DNA of 12,637 nucleotides from assembly GCA_003131925.1 (NCBI GenBank), contig PKWC01000006.1, positions 1-12,637 on the forward strand. The letters run 5' to 3'. Under the pieces are notes generated by a model. The model made no database searches and was not told the origin of the DNA. It worked only from the letters and a program-made list of their open reading frames with translations. This document shows, one piece after another, positions 6,187-12,637 of this stretch. The position numbers and the translations under genes are program-made. Source of the stretch: Alphaproteobacteria bacterium. Lineage in GTDB: Bacteria > Pseudomonadota > Alphaproteobacteria > Micropepsales > Micropepsaceae. Positions within the stretch are counted from its first letter, which is position 1; each line of letters begins with the position of its first letter.

Positions 6187-7980
6187 ATGAAAATGGTAGG
6201 GGAAAGGCGGAGTTTGTTCCGCCAGCAACGCGACGGAGAAGGAACGCGCAAGCCGCGCGGGCAGAGATCGCGGCTGGCGGTCGCGGTCGTCATCGCGACA
6301 GGTTTTGGCTTCGGCGAGTTAACGGCCGCATATGCGCAAGGTGCCGATCAGTCGGCACCGCCGCCTGCCGCTCAACCGGCCAATCAGTCTGCAACAACGC
6401 CGGCCGCGCTGCCGGCAGACTGCACGCCGCCTATTGACCCGTACAAGAACTACGCATGCCTGGACGCTTACCTTGGCGACGACGTGTTCTCGCGGTTTGT
6501 CAATTATTACAAGCTGGAATGGGGACAGGCAGGGCCGCCTTCAGATCCGAACGCGCCGCCATCGCGCCGCGACGGCTGGCCCGCCACTCCGGAAACGACG
6601 CCGCCCATGCCGTACACCGAATTTCCCAATGGTGCCGTGACGTCCATCGGGGTGACGCGGCCGGGTTCGGTTGATAGCCCGTTGATGGCGGCAATCGCCA
6701 ACACGAGCTTCGGGAAGCTGCTGATAGATAACAATTTTCAGATCTATGGCTGGTTCAATCCGGGCGCCAACGTCAGCTCGAACAAGAATAATTTCGGCAA
6801 TGCTCCTATCGCCTACACGGTGAAGCCGAACACTGCCCAAGTGGACCAGACGGTCCTTTATCTCGATCGCTTCCCCGACACGGTCCAGACAGACCACATC
6901 GATTGGGGCATGCGTCTGTCGGTGCTCTATGGGCAGAACTACCGCTACACCAATTCTTATGGTCTCGCGAGCTGGCAATTCAACGGGAAGAATGACTATT
7001 ACGGATACGACTTTCCGATGGTGTACGGGGAGCTGTGGATTCCGCAGGTTGCCCAAGGGCTTATGATCCGCGTGGGCCGATACATCTCTATTCCGGATAT
7101 TGAAGCGCAGCTTGCGCCGAATAACATCATGTACACACACTCGATCAGCTATTCGTGGGACAACTACACCAACACCGGCATCGTGACGTCATGGCAGCTC
7201 ACCAAGAACTGGATGGTACAGGTGGGTCTTGTCGATGGCACCGAAACGCCGATTTGGCACAACGGTCTGACAATCCCCAATCAATACGTCCTCGCTGGCA
7301 ACTCTGACCCGCTTTACCCGGGCAAGACCATGCTGAAGGATCCGGGAAACCAGCCAACCGGCGTATTATGTGCGCGCTACGAAAGCGACAGTGGCAACGA
7401 CGTAATTTATCCGTGTCTTGACGGCATCAACAACGGCGACTGGGGCTACAACAATCTTCAATGGCACGGCTTCACGTATTACCACAAGTTCAACGATCAG
7501 TGGCATATCGATTTCGAGAGCTACTATATGTCTGAAAACAACGTGCCGAATCTCAGAAATTCGGAGGCGCTGACAATTTTTGCAAACGGCGGCACGCCCT
7601 TCTCGCCGCAATACATGAAATTCAATTCGCCGAACCTGGCCTATTGCGGCAATGCGGCAGTACTTAAATGCGATGTCGATTCAGTCGGTGTCCTGTCCTA
7701 CATCAACTATTCGCCGGACCCATTGGACAACATCACCTTGCGCCCAGAATATTACTACGATCCTCAGGGATGGCGCACTGGAACGGGCGGCTATACGCAA
7801 TATTACGAAGTCACTCTCGGCTGGCAGCACTGGCTCTCGCCGCAAGTTGAATTCCGTCCGGAGATCTCCTATTGGCGTTCTTTCCATACCCCCGCCTACA
7901 ACGGCGATCTGTATAAGGGAATCCCCGGCAACAAATTTGATACGACTGAATTTGCTTCGGACGTGATCGTTCACTTCTGA
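6187..7980 (+). CDS. BBP2-like outer-membrane beta-barrel porin, second and larger copy
   Basis: The 597-residue product has a long positively charged N-terminus, a hydrophobic stretch (about 30-43) and a likely cleavage site at AYA/QG (about 50). A Pro/Ala/Gln-rich linker (about 52-78) and a Cys-containing segment (Cys79, Cys91) follow. From about residue 175 the sequence is strand-like and rich in Tyr, Trp and Asn, with FGKLLIDNNFQIYGWFNPG and YGELWIPQVAQGLMIRVGRY typical of the BBP2 (PF07642) porin family, and it ends in Phe. The ATG at 6187 is chosen over 6154 because GGGGGAAG (about 6173-6180) is well placed before it. A KdpA gene follows 132 bp downstream on the same strand, so joint transcription is possible. 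Substrate unknown; passage of K+ is inference from the neighbour. Confidence 0.85.
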   Translation: MKMVGERRSLFRQQRDGEGTRKPRGQRSRLAVAVVIATGFGFGELTAAYAQGADQSAPPPAAQPANQSATTPAALPADCTPPIDPYKNYACLDAYLGDDVFSRFVNYYKLEWGQAGPPSDPNAPPSRRDGWPATPETTPPMPYTEFPNGAVTSIGVTRPGSVDSPLMAAIANTSFGKLLIDNNFQIYGWFNPGANVSSNKNNFGNAPIAYTVKPNTAQVDQTVLYLDRFPDTVQTDHIDWGMRLSVLYGQNYRYTNSYGLASWQFNGKNDYYGYDFPMVYGELWIPQVAQGLMIRVGRYISIPDIEAQLAPNNIMYTHSISYSWDNYTNTGIVTSWQLTKNWMVQVGLVDGTETPIWHNGLTIPNQYVLAGNSDPLYPGKTMLKDPGNQPTGVLCARYESDSGNDVIYPCLDGINNGDWGYNNLQWHGFTYYHKFNDQWHIDFESYYMSENNVPNLRNSEALTIFANGGTPFSPQYMKFNSPNLAYCGNAAVLKCDVDSVGVLSYINYSPDPLDNITLRPEYYYDPQGWRTGTGGYTQYYEVTLGWQHWLSPQVEFRPEISYWRSFHTPAYNGDLYKGIPGNKFDTTEFASDVIVHF

Positions 7981-7984
7981 TCAA

Positions 7985-8026
7985 GCGAGAGTCGCGGCGG
8001 CGGTCGCATCGTCACGGCCGCCTCGC
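7985..8026 (+). terminator. Weak stem-loop between the second porin and the second kdpA
   Basis: GCGAG (7985-7989) and GCGGC (7994-7998) can pair with GCCGC (8017-8021) and CTCGC (8022-8026), leaving a four-base bulge and an 18-base loop. Only a short TTT follows. It begins four bases after the porin stop and may partly separate porin from kdpA expression. The call is tentative. Confidence 0.3.
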
Positions 8027-8112
8027 ACTTTCAGACTTCGTCTTGGTACCCGCGTGCGGTATCGTCTGATTCTGCTCCATGCGGAGTGAGCCACGATTCC
8101 GGAATCTGAAAA

Positions 8113-9840
8113 GTGACCGTACCAAATCTGGGGCAATATGCCCTGTTTGTGGTCTTCGTCATCGCCTGCGTTAAGCCGGTAGGCCTGTATCTCGTTCGGG
8201 TCTTCAACCGTGACAAGACCCCTCTTGACCCGGTTCTTCTCCCCATAGAGCGCCTTTTTTACCGCGCCGCGGGAATCGATCCCCAATCGGAGATGAACTG
8301 GAAGGAGTACGCGTTCGCATTTGCGATCTTCGGCGTATTCGGTACCGTGCTGCTCTCGGCCCTCCTGTTGTTTCAGCGTTCATTGCCCTGGTTCGATCCG
8401 GGGCACCAGTCGACGCCGATGACGTTCGACCTCGCGCTCAATACGGCGATTAGCTTTGCGACGACGACAACCTGGCAGGCCTATGGCGGCGAGACGACCA
8501 TGAGCTATTTCAGCCAGATGGTTGGGTTGGCCGCGCAAAATTTCATGGCGGGGGCGGCCGGGCTCGCCGTCGGCATCGCCTTTATCCGCGGTCTCGCTCG
8601 CGAGAAGACCATGGGATTGGGCAATTTCTGGGTTGATCTCACGCGTGCGATGCTTTGGGTACTTCTGCCATTGTCCGTAGCAGGGGGCGTATTCCTGATC
8701 TGGCAAGGCGTCCCTATGAATTTCAATCCCTACACGAACGCCACGACGTTGGAAGGTGCCGCGCAGGTCATCGCGCAGGGACCCGTCGCGGCGCTGGAAT
8801 CGATCAAGAATTTGGGAACGAACGGTGGCGGATTCTTAAATGTCAACGGCGCGCATCCTTACGAGAACCCAACTGCGCTGACAAACGTCGTCGAAATGTT
8901 GATGATTGTCGTTCTGCCGGCGTCACTGATTTACACCTTCGGCCACACAGTCGGTCGAACGCGACAGGGATGGATGTTTCTTGGGGTGATGACGTTTCTT
9001 TTCGCAGCCGGCCTGAGTCTAGCCACCTGGGCGGAGCAAAGCGGCAACCCGCGCATCACAGCGCTCGGGGTGGGAACGCAAGCGAGCGATCTTCAGGCTG
9101 GCGGCAATATGGAAGGCAAGGATGTGCGATTCGAAATCCAGGGCTCGGTGCTCGCGGCGGTCGCAACATCGAACGGCGCAACAGGGTCGTACAATTCCAT
9201 GCATGACAGCTACACGCCGCTCGGCGGCATGGTTCCACTCGTGAACATGCTGCTGGGGGAGGTAGTCTATGGAGGGCTGGGAACCGGTCTTTACAGTATG
9301 GTGATGATAGTCCTCGTGAGCGTCTTTATTGGAGGTTTGATGGTGGGACGAACGCCGACGTTTCTGGGCAAACAGGTCAGACAGCAGGAAACGAAGCTCG
9401 TGGCGTTCTACATGATTCTCGGGACCGCAGTGGTTCTGGTCCTCACCTCCATTGCCATTGCCACGGCATGGGGTAGGGCGGGACTGGCCGTCAATACGGG
9501 CGCGCACGGCTTTACGGAAATTCTTTTCGCTTATTCCAGCTCATTTGCCAATAACGGTCAGAGCTTCGCGGGCTTGAATGCCAACAGTGTCTTCTACAAC
9601 CTGACCACAGCAGTCGCGATGTTGGCCGGGCGGTTTGGATCGGCGGCACTCGCATTGGCGTTGGCGGGATCCTTCGTGGTGCAACCACGAAAGCCTGACA
9701 CCGCCGGATCGCTAGAGACCGACACGCCGACCTTCGCCATTTTCGTGACCGCAACTGTCATCATTCTGGTGGGACTTAGCTATCTACCCGCCTTGGCGTT
9801 AGGTCCCATCATTGAACATTTGATGATGGCAGTCCCCTGA
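8113..9840 (+). CDS. kdpA: Second full-length KdpA-type K+-binding subunit, orphan copy
   Basis: The 575-residue product matches KdpA over its whole length. The filter loops are TTTTWQAYGGE (117-127), GTNGGGFLNVNGAHPYENP (235-253), GATGSYNSMHDS (355-366) and ANNGQSFAGL (479-488). NMEGKDVRF (332-340) and GLMVGRTPTFLGK (408-420) are also present. Compared with the operon copy it has TNTNWQ changed to TTTTWQ, GGGFF to GGGFL, TSDG to GATG, and NNGSAF to NNGQSF. The two look about half identical by eye. The start is a GTG at 8113 with GGAA (8101-8104) upstream; the next in-frame ATG would remove two helices. No kdpB, kdpC or kdpF follows; the next gene is convergent. It may pair with the KdpB made nearby, act in another complex, or be a leftover of a second operon. 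Confidence 0.95.
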   Translation: MTVPNLGQYALFVVFVIACVKPVGLYLVRVFNRDKTPLDPVLLPIERLFYRAAGIDPQSEMNWKEYAFAFAIFGVFGTVLLSALLLFQRSLPWFDPGHQSTPMTFDLALNTAISFATTTTWQAYGGETTMSYFSQMVGLAAQNFMAGAAGLAVGIAFIRGLAREKTMGLGNFWVDLTRAMLWVLLPLSVAGGVFLIWQGVPMNFNPYTNATTLEGAAQVIAQGPVAALESIKNLGTNGGGFLNVNGAHPYENPTALTNVVEMLMIVVLPASLIYTFGHTVGRTRQGWMFLGVMTFLFAAGLSLATWAEQSGNPRITALGVGTQASDLQAGGNMEGKDVRFEIQGSVLAAVATSNGATGSYNSMHDSYTPLGGMVPLVNMLLGEVVYGGLGTGLYSMVMIVLVSVFIGGLMVGRTPTFLGKQVRQQETKLVAFYMILGTAVVLVLTSIAIATAWGRAGLAVNTGAHGFTEILFAYSSSFANNGQSFAGLNANSVFYNLTTAVAMLAGRFGSAALALALAGSFVVQPRKPDTAGSLETDTPTFAIFVTATVIILVGLSYLPALALGPIIEHLMMAVP

Positions 9841-9857
9841 GCGCACCGGAGATTAAT

Positions 9858-10397
9858 TCAGTACGGCAATGTTGAGTCGAGAGCGAGCGCCCGGTGTTCG
9901 TTGGTTTTCACCTCGACGGATTGCATCAACGCGCCGCCGTCATGCGCCCATCGCTCGGACCAGGTTATATTCGAGACGACGAAGTACCTTCCGCTTGCGA
10001 CGTGTTGAAATCTGAAGTGTCCGGATTCATCGCACTCCACGTGCCTCGTATAGATATTGACATCGTCGCTCGCGGGTAAACGTCCGTAGGCTTGCTCTTT
10101 GGAATAGCCAGCGTTTGGGTTTCCAAACAGCGAATTCATGAGTTCTGTAGTAAACGATGTCGCTGGTACGAGAGAGACCCCATCAAGCTTGCATGTATGC
10201 ACGTCACCACTCTGCAAAGTCAGTGACGCATGTCCTTCGATCGAATTTGATCCATTTGCGAGGGCAAAACGCGCCGCTTCGGGGTCAGGTGTGGTTGCAA
10301 GAGTCGGCGGCTGCGCGCATGCCGCGCAGAGGCCGAATAACAACACAAAAATAAAGCGAATGGCGCCGTGGACACGATCAAACTGCAACAATCTCAT
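9858..10397 (-). CDS. Putative lipoprotein with a carboxypeptidase-regulatory-like beta-sandwich
   Basis: From the ATG at 10395-10397 the product has 179 residues. A charged N-terminus leads into a hydrophobic segment (about 12-26) ending LCAAC, where Cys27 could be lipidated. The residue at -3 is Cys rather than the usual Leu, so simple Sec cleavage is an alternative. The mature part contains SGHFRFQHVASGRYFVVSNI (125-144), which resembles the G-x-F-x-F ... G-x-Y repeat of carboxypeptidase regulatory-like domains, plus Cys69 and Cys122, which might form a disulfide. The frame is open up to 10526, but the ribosome binding sites are weak everywhere and MRLLQF gives the most sensible signal sequence. 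It converges on the orphan kdpA with only 17 bp between the stops. Function unknown. Confidence 0.72.
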   Translation of the reverse strand: MRLLQFDRVHGAIRFIFVLLFGLCAACAQPPTLATTPDPEAARFALANGSNSIEGHASLTLQSGDVHTCKLDGVSLVPATSFTTELMNSLFGNPNAGYSKEQAYGRLPASDDVNIYTRHVECDESGHFRFQHVASGRYFVVSNITWSERWAHDGGALMQSVEVKTNEHRALALDSTLPY

Positions 10398-10732
10398 GAC
10401 GAGAACTCTGATCTGACGGTTGGCGACTGGAATTTGGAGACGGTGTGGAGCAAATAGGCCGCGCCTTTTTTGCATGTGGCCGTCTCGGAACCTCCGGCTC
10501 GAAGCGATTGTGTAATCATCTCGCAAGAGCTATCACAACGACAGAAGTCGCCGCGATCACAAACGGCCCGAGAACCGCGGTCAAATTGACAATCCGGCGC
10601 CGTGTCGGCTGTTTCACGCCGGCAGGGAATTCTCTCGTCAGGCCTGACCTCGGAGACATTTCAGGATTTGTGGGGCACCAACTACTGCTGCCATTGGGAT
10701 GCCAGTACATCTCGCTTCCATTCTCTGAAATT

Positions 10733-10912
10733 GCTTCGCCACTTTCGGCGAAGATCTCATCCGAAGTGTGGGGTTTGGCCCGTATGAATTCGAGGGGTTT
10801 GGTGCGGCGCACCAATATAGATTCCGTATGGAAGTGCGCGAGCAACGGGCGATGTATGACGGCGAGTACCACGGCGGCGGGAACATTGTCTTCAAACGGC
10901 TAGCAGCATAGA
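10733..10912 (+). pseudogene. Possible gene remnant: open C-terminal reading of about 59 codons
   Basis: After an in-frame TGA (10730-10732) the plus strand reads NCFATFGEDLIRSVGFGPYE, continues with FEGFGAAHQYRFRMEVREQR and AMYDGEYHGGGNIVFK, and ends RLAA with TAG at 10910-10912. The charged, Gly- and aromatic-rich composition looks like the end of a soluble protein, yet there is no start with a ribosome binding site except a late ATG (MEVREQ). Upstream frames do not obviously join to it, so it would be a truncated or frameshifted remnant. I do not recognise the family, and a chance open frame is quite possible. Confidence 0.3.
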
Positions 10913-10920
10913 CGCGCAAA

Positions 10921-10957
10921 GGGCGCGCATCGGGGGGGGAGATCGCGACGCGCGCCC
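10921..10957. repeat. Inverted repeat GGGCGCGC / GCGCGCCC
   Basis: Perfect 8-bp arms at 10921-10928 and 10950-10957 enclose a 21-bp G-rich loop containing a run of eight G. It lies just after the possible remnant that ends at 10912, so it could act as a transcription stop without a T-run or as a structured RNA element. Confidence 0.45.
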
Positions 10958-10968
10958 TGCTTGGCGCT

Positions 10969-11007
10969 GAACGTTTTGGGCCCGGAGGTTTAACCCTCCA
11001 AACGTTC
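10969..11007. repeat. Nested inverted repeat (GAACGTTT ... AAACGTTC)
   Basis: The outer arms GAACGTTT (10969-10976) and AAACGTTC (11000-11007) are perfect. Inside them GGAGG (10984-10988) pairs with CCTCC (10995-10999) around a six-base loop, with TGGGCCC as an internal bulge. The result is a long hairpin of about 13 paired bases. No T-run follows. Confidence 0.5.
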
Positions 11008-11023
11008 GGTGGAGCGTCATAGC

Positions 11024-11100
11024 CCCAAACCAAATATAAAAGCCACGCTGATTTCGTCCTGTATCGGTCGATGGCTCGCGGCTTCTTGGTTTGGGTTTTT
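11024..11100 (+). terminator. Long-range stem-loop followed by a T-run, upstream of the 11144 gene
   Basis: CCCAAACCAA (11024-11033) and TTGGTTTGGG (11086-11095) are perfect 10-bp arms. Inside them AAGCC (11039-11043) pairs with GGCTT (11080-11084). Five T follow directly (11096-11100). Stem plus T-run is terminator-like on the plus strand, though the enclosed segment is much longer than in a standard terminator. It ends 43 bp before the start codon of the secreted-protein gene, so it could be an attenuator-type leader or the 3' end of a small RNA. Confidence 0.4.
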
Positions 11101-11143
11101 CGTCATAGCGTTATCATAGCACTCCATTTTAAAGGGGAATATC

Positions 11144-11467
11144 ATGAAGAGATTACTATCTGTCTCGGCTGCCGCTGCCATTATCATGATGTCCACTACG
11201 GAGGCATACGCATGTCGGTGGGATGCCTTTGAAACGAATGTGAAATGGTGCATGGCTCCTCCTGGCGGGTGCGGCGATAATAACTCGCGCTGTCAGGGAC
11301 AGCGGACGATGAATCGTGCTGTTGATGCCAATGACGCAGGGCTGTTGCATGATGGCTTCGAAATTTGTCAGTCGGACAACAGTGCCGCCGAGAAGAGCGG
11401 GAGAAATTGCATCAACGAAGATGGACCAAAGGCTTTAGGGATCGCTAGTCGGTACCGCCACAGCTAG
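11144..11467 (+). CDS. Small secreted six-cysteine protein of unknown function
   Basis: The product has 107 residues. A Sec signal (MKRLLSVSAAAAIIMMSTTE, then AYA) should be cleaved at about residue 23. The mature chain has six cysteines (24, 36, 43, 50, 75 and 89), an even number that suggests three disulfides in the periplasm or outside the cell. The segment around 36-50 is Pro/Gly-rich (MAPPGGCGDNNSRC). The start is well supported: AAAGGGGA (11131-11138) lies five bases before the ATG. It follows an unusually structured leader. No family recognised and no functional partner nearby. Confidence 0.75.
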   Translation: MKRLLSVSAAAAIIMMSTTEAYACRWDAFETNVKWCMAPPGGCGDNNSRCQGQRTMNRAVDANDAGLLHDGFEICQSDNSAAEKSGRNCINEDGPKALGIASRYRHS

Positions 11468-11538
11468 GCAACCAAACTTCACCAGTGCCTGAGATTGGTT
11501 GCCCTTGACCCGACTGCAGAGCGCGTATTCCTTGCCGG

Positions 11539-11754
11539 ATGGATTTGCTGACAGCCTTTGGTCTTGTTGCCGTCACGGCCATGCTGGTGACCTACGCGCT
11601 TGAATCGCGAAGCCATTGGTTTACGCTCGCCTTCGCCGTGGCGTGTCTGTTCGGTTCGCTCTACGGCTTCCTGCAAGGCGCGTGGCCGTTTGGGATGATC
11701 GAGGCAATTTGGGCCTGCGTAGCGTTGTGGCGCTGGCGGGCCAGAATGGGGTGA
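11539..11754 (+). CDS. Small three-helix membrane protein
   Basis: The 71-residue product begins MDLLTAFGLVAVTAMLVTYA and has three hydrophobic segments (about 3-20, 27-46 and 49-63) separated by short loops (ALESRSHW, GAWPFG), ending with a basic tail WRWRARMG. Small proteins of this pattern (…VTAMLVTYALE…, …YGFLQGAWPFG…EAIWA) are, from memory, widespread in Hyphomicrobiales and of unknown function. The upstream ribosome binding site is weak (only CCGG next to the ATG). It lies 71 bp after the secreted six-cysteine gene on the same strand, so read-through expression is possible. Confidence 0.78.
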   Translation: MDLLTAFGLVAVTAMLVTYALESRSHWFTLAFAVACLFGSLYGFLQGAWPFGMIEAIWACVALWRWRARMG

Positions 11755-11797
11755 AATCGCCGCCTGCGCTCTCCGGAATCCTGGTGCGTCCTCTCAA

Positions 11798-12007
11798 TCA
11801 TCCAATGTGCAACGCAACCATCATCATGTTTATCCCGAGCACCGTACCCAGGACGATTGCCAGAACCAAACCGATCTCGCCGATCACTTTATAAGGGGAA
11901 TTTGTATTCGCCACATCGTCGAGGTCGCCCCCGACGGTGACGTTCGTGGTCGGGAAGATGTCCCAGTTCTGATCGTCTTGGTTTGCACGCATTTGTTCGT
12001 CGCGCAT
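11798..12007 (-). CDS. Small single-helix membrane protein with an acidic soluble N-terminus
   Basis: From the ATG at 12005-12007 the product has 69 residues. There is a polar acidic N-terminus (MRDEQMRANQDDQNWDIFPT and VTVGGDLDDVANTN) and one C-terminal hydrophobic helix (about 43-66, IGEIGLVLAIVLGTVLGINM), a tail-anchor-like layout. AGGAG lies a few bases before the ATG. The frame continues upstream to 12232, but that part has no ribosome binding site and covers the shared promoter region. It is divergent from the two-helix gene at 12249. No family recognised. Confidence 0.68.
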   Translation of the reverse strand: MRDEQMRANQDDQNWDIFPTTNVTVGGDLDDVANTNSPYKVIGEIGLVLAIVLGTVLGINMMMVALHIG

Positions 12008-12248
12008 GATTCTCCTCGCCTGACTGGCTAGGTCAATCACATGCGCAAAGTACCGTATAAATTCGAGAGCGCTCCGAGGGCGTGGGTTGTATAAGACTTC
12101 AGGGACGAGTGCCGTCGCGGACAGGGCTTTATATAGACGGCATATAAATTGGACGGATCGAATTGCGCGGCAGCGATCCAGTCGGGTTCTTTCCGATCTT
12201 GACCTTGCACGCAGCATCCTATTCCGATCCATCGCGGTCGAAGGTGCG
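12008..12248. promoter_or_regulatory. Divergent intergenic region with a TTTATAT/ATATAAA dyad
   Basis: TTTATAT (12128-12134) and ATATAAA (12142-12148) form a perfect inverted repeat with a seven-base spacer. It lies about halfway between two divergent small membrane-protein genes, 121 bp from one start and 101 bp from the other. Each arm reads toward one gene. The motif core is the same as the AT-rich elements near 3574, 5333 and 5384. It could be two back-to-back promoter elements or a regulator site serving both genes. Confidence 0.4.
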
Positions 12249-12530
12249 ATGATGGAAGAATCCGACAGCGCTGCATACGTTCAAAAAGGCAAGCGACAGG
12301 AACGGCGAAGGCTCGCTCCGGTCTGGCGGGCGATCATTGAGACCGGGTTCATATTGTTTCTGTTTTATTCAAATCTGTTGATGGGAGAATTTACGCGTTC
12401 AAACGCTGCGCACGGCAGGAGCGTAATTCTTGCCATTGTCGACATCTTTACAGTCACCAATCTTGCGATTGGCACTGTTTCCGCGCTGATAGGATTTGTG
12501 GTGGTGGAATTTCTCCGCGGGAAAATCTGA
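12249..12530 (+). CDS. Small two-helix membrane protein
   Basis: The 93-residue product has a basic N-terminal segment (about 13-27, KGKRQERRRLAPVWR), one helix with ETGFILFLFYSNLLMGEF (31-48), a short polar loop, and a second long hydrophobic region (about 58-88) with VDIFTVTNLAIGTVSALIGF, ending RGKI. By the positive-inside rule both ends would be cytoplasmic. Two ATGs (12249 and 12252) are adjacent; GAAGG just upstream suits either. The open frame extends upstream but crosses the divergent promoter region. Similar small proteins occur, from memory, in rhizobia; function unknown. Confidence 0.72.
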   Translation: MMEESDSAAYVQKGKRQERRRLAPVWRAIIETGFILFLFYSNLLMGEFTRSNAAHGRSVILAIVDIFTVTNLAIGTVSALIGFVVVEFLRGKI

Positions 12531-12637
12531 ACGTCGCGGGCTGGGCTGACCGCAAAAATGAGCCGCTACGTGTGCCGCGAACACATCGACTGCGAAGGAG
12601 GTGTGAAGCTGCAGAAGAGATGAGGGCAGGTCCCTCG
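12531..12637. other. Right edge with a strong Shine-Dalgarno-like site but no confirmed gene
   Basis: GAAGGAGG (12594-12601) is a near-perfect ribosome binding sequence. The GTG right after it meets a stop after six codons. An ATG at 12620-12622, 18 bases further on, stays open to the window edge (MRAGPS). A gene may begin here, but six codons are too few to judge. Confidence 0.2.

Larger units (their letters stand above)
10398..11143. other. 745-bp stretch with no firm gene
   Basis: Several overlapping open frames exist on both strands but none has both a good start site and a recognisable product. The most protein-like reading is the plus-strand C-terminal piece at 10733-10912. A competing minus-strand frame (10516-10872, GTG start, 118 residues) ends in a hydrophobic stretch TAVLGPFVIAATSVVVIALAR that could be a membrane helix. 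Both cannot be real where they overlap. From 10921 to 11100 the DNA carries three inverted repeats, listed separately. Confidence 0.5.

Noticed and set aside
6541..7140. Minus-strand 199-codon frame inside the second porin
   Set aside because: It is antisense to a clear outer-membrane barrel gene and has no start signal.
8076..8087. Short hairpin CTCC-ATGC-GGAG upstream of the second kdpA
   Set aside because: Four-base arms are too short to carry weight in a GC-rich region.
9019..9507. Minus-strand 162-codon frame inside the orphan kdpA
   Set aside because: It is antisense to conserved KdpA loops; composition (His/Arg-rich) is typical of a shadow frame.
10445..10903. Plus-strand 152-codon frame in the gene-poor stretch
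   Set aside because: No ribosome binding site, no recognisable domain, and the neighbouring frame at 10733-10912 looks more protein-like; it may be a chance frame.

Overview
The window looks like chromosomal DNA of an alphaproteobacterium, most likely of the Hyphomicrobiales (Beijerinckiaceae, Methylocystaceae or Bradyrhizobiaceae type). This rests on the kdp gene order and protein style, GC-rich codon use, BBP2-type outer-membrane porins and several small membrane proteins of rhizobial flavour. The family assignment is an inference. No rRNA, tRNA or CRISPR array was seen.

Left part (1-3398, minus strand): the start of a high-affinity K+ pump operon, read right to left. A 27-residue membrane microprotein (3315-3398) is followed by kdpF (3218-3307), kdpA (1481-3208) and kdpB (1-1468, cut by the window edge just after its TGD motif). 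The junctions are tight, and the first two stop codons run directly into the next ribosome binding site. kdpC and any kdpDE would lie beyond the left edge.

Middle part (3399-9840, plus strand): a divergent regulatory region, a BBP2-like porin (3673-4863), a decayed IS3-family orfA fragment on the minus strand (4909 to about 5145), a small secreted protein of unknown function (5449-5949), a second, larger BBP2-like porin (6187-7980), and a second full-length KdpA (8113-9840). The second KdpA differs clearly from the first, including in its K+ filter loops, and has no kdpB or kdpC next to it. The arrangement suggests an envelope K+-acquisition island, with porins passing the ion through the outer membrane and KdpA-type subunits at the inner membrane.

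Right part (9841-12637): a convergent lipoprotein gene (9858-10397, minus), about 745 bases with no firm gene but with a possible gene remnant and several strong inverted repeats, a six-cysteine secreted protein (11144-11467), a three-helix small membrane protein (11539-11754), and two divergent small membrane proteins (11798-12007 minus, 12249-12530 plus).

An ATTTATAT motif lies upstream of the kdp operon, the 5449 gene and the two divergent genes near 12.1 kb, each time reading toward the adjacent gene. At 5318-5339 it forms two copies 11 bp apart, the spacing used by OmpR/PhoB-family regulators such as KdpE. This is the best hint that separate parts of the window share control.
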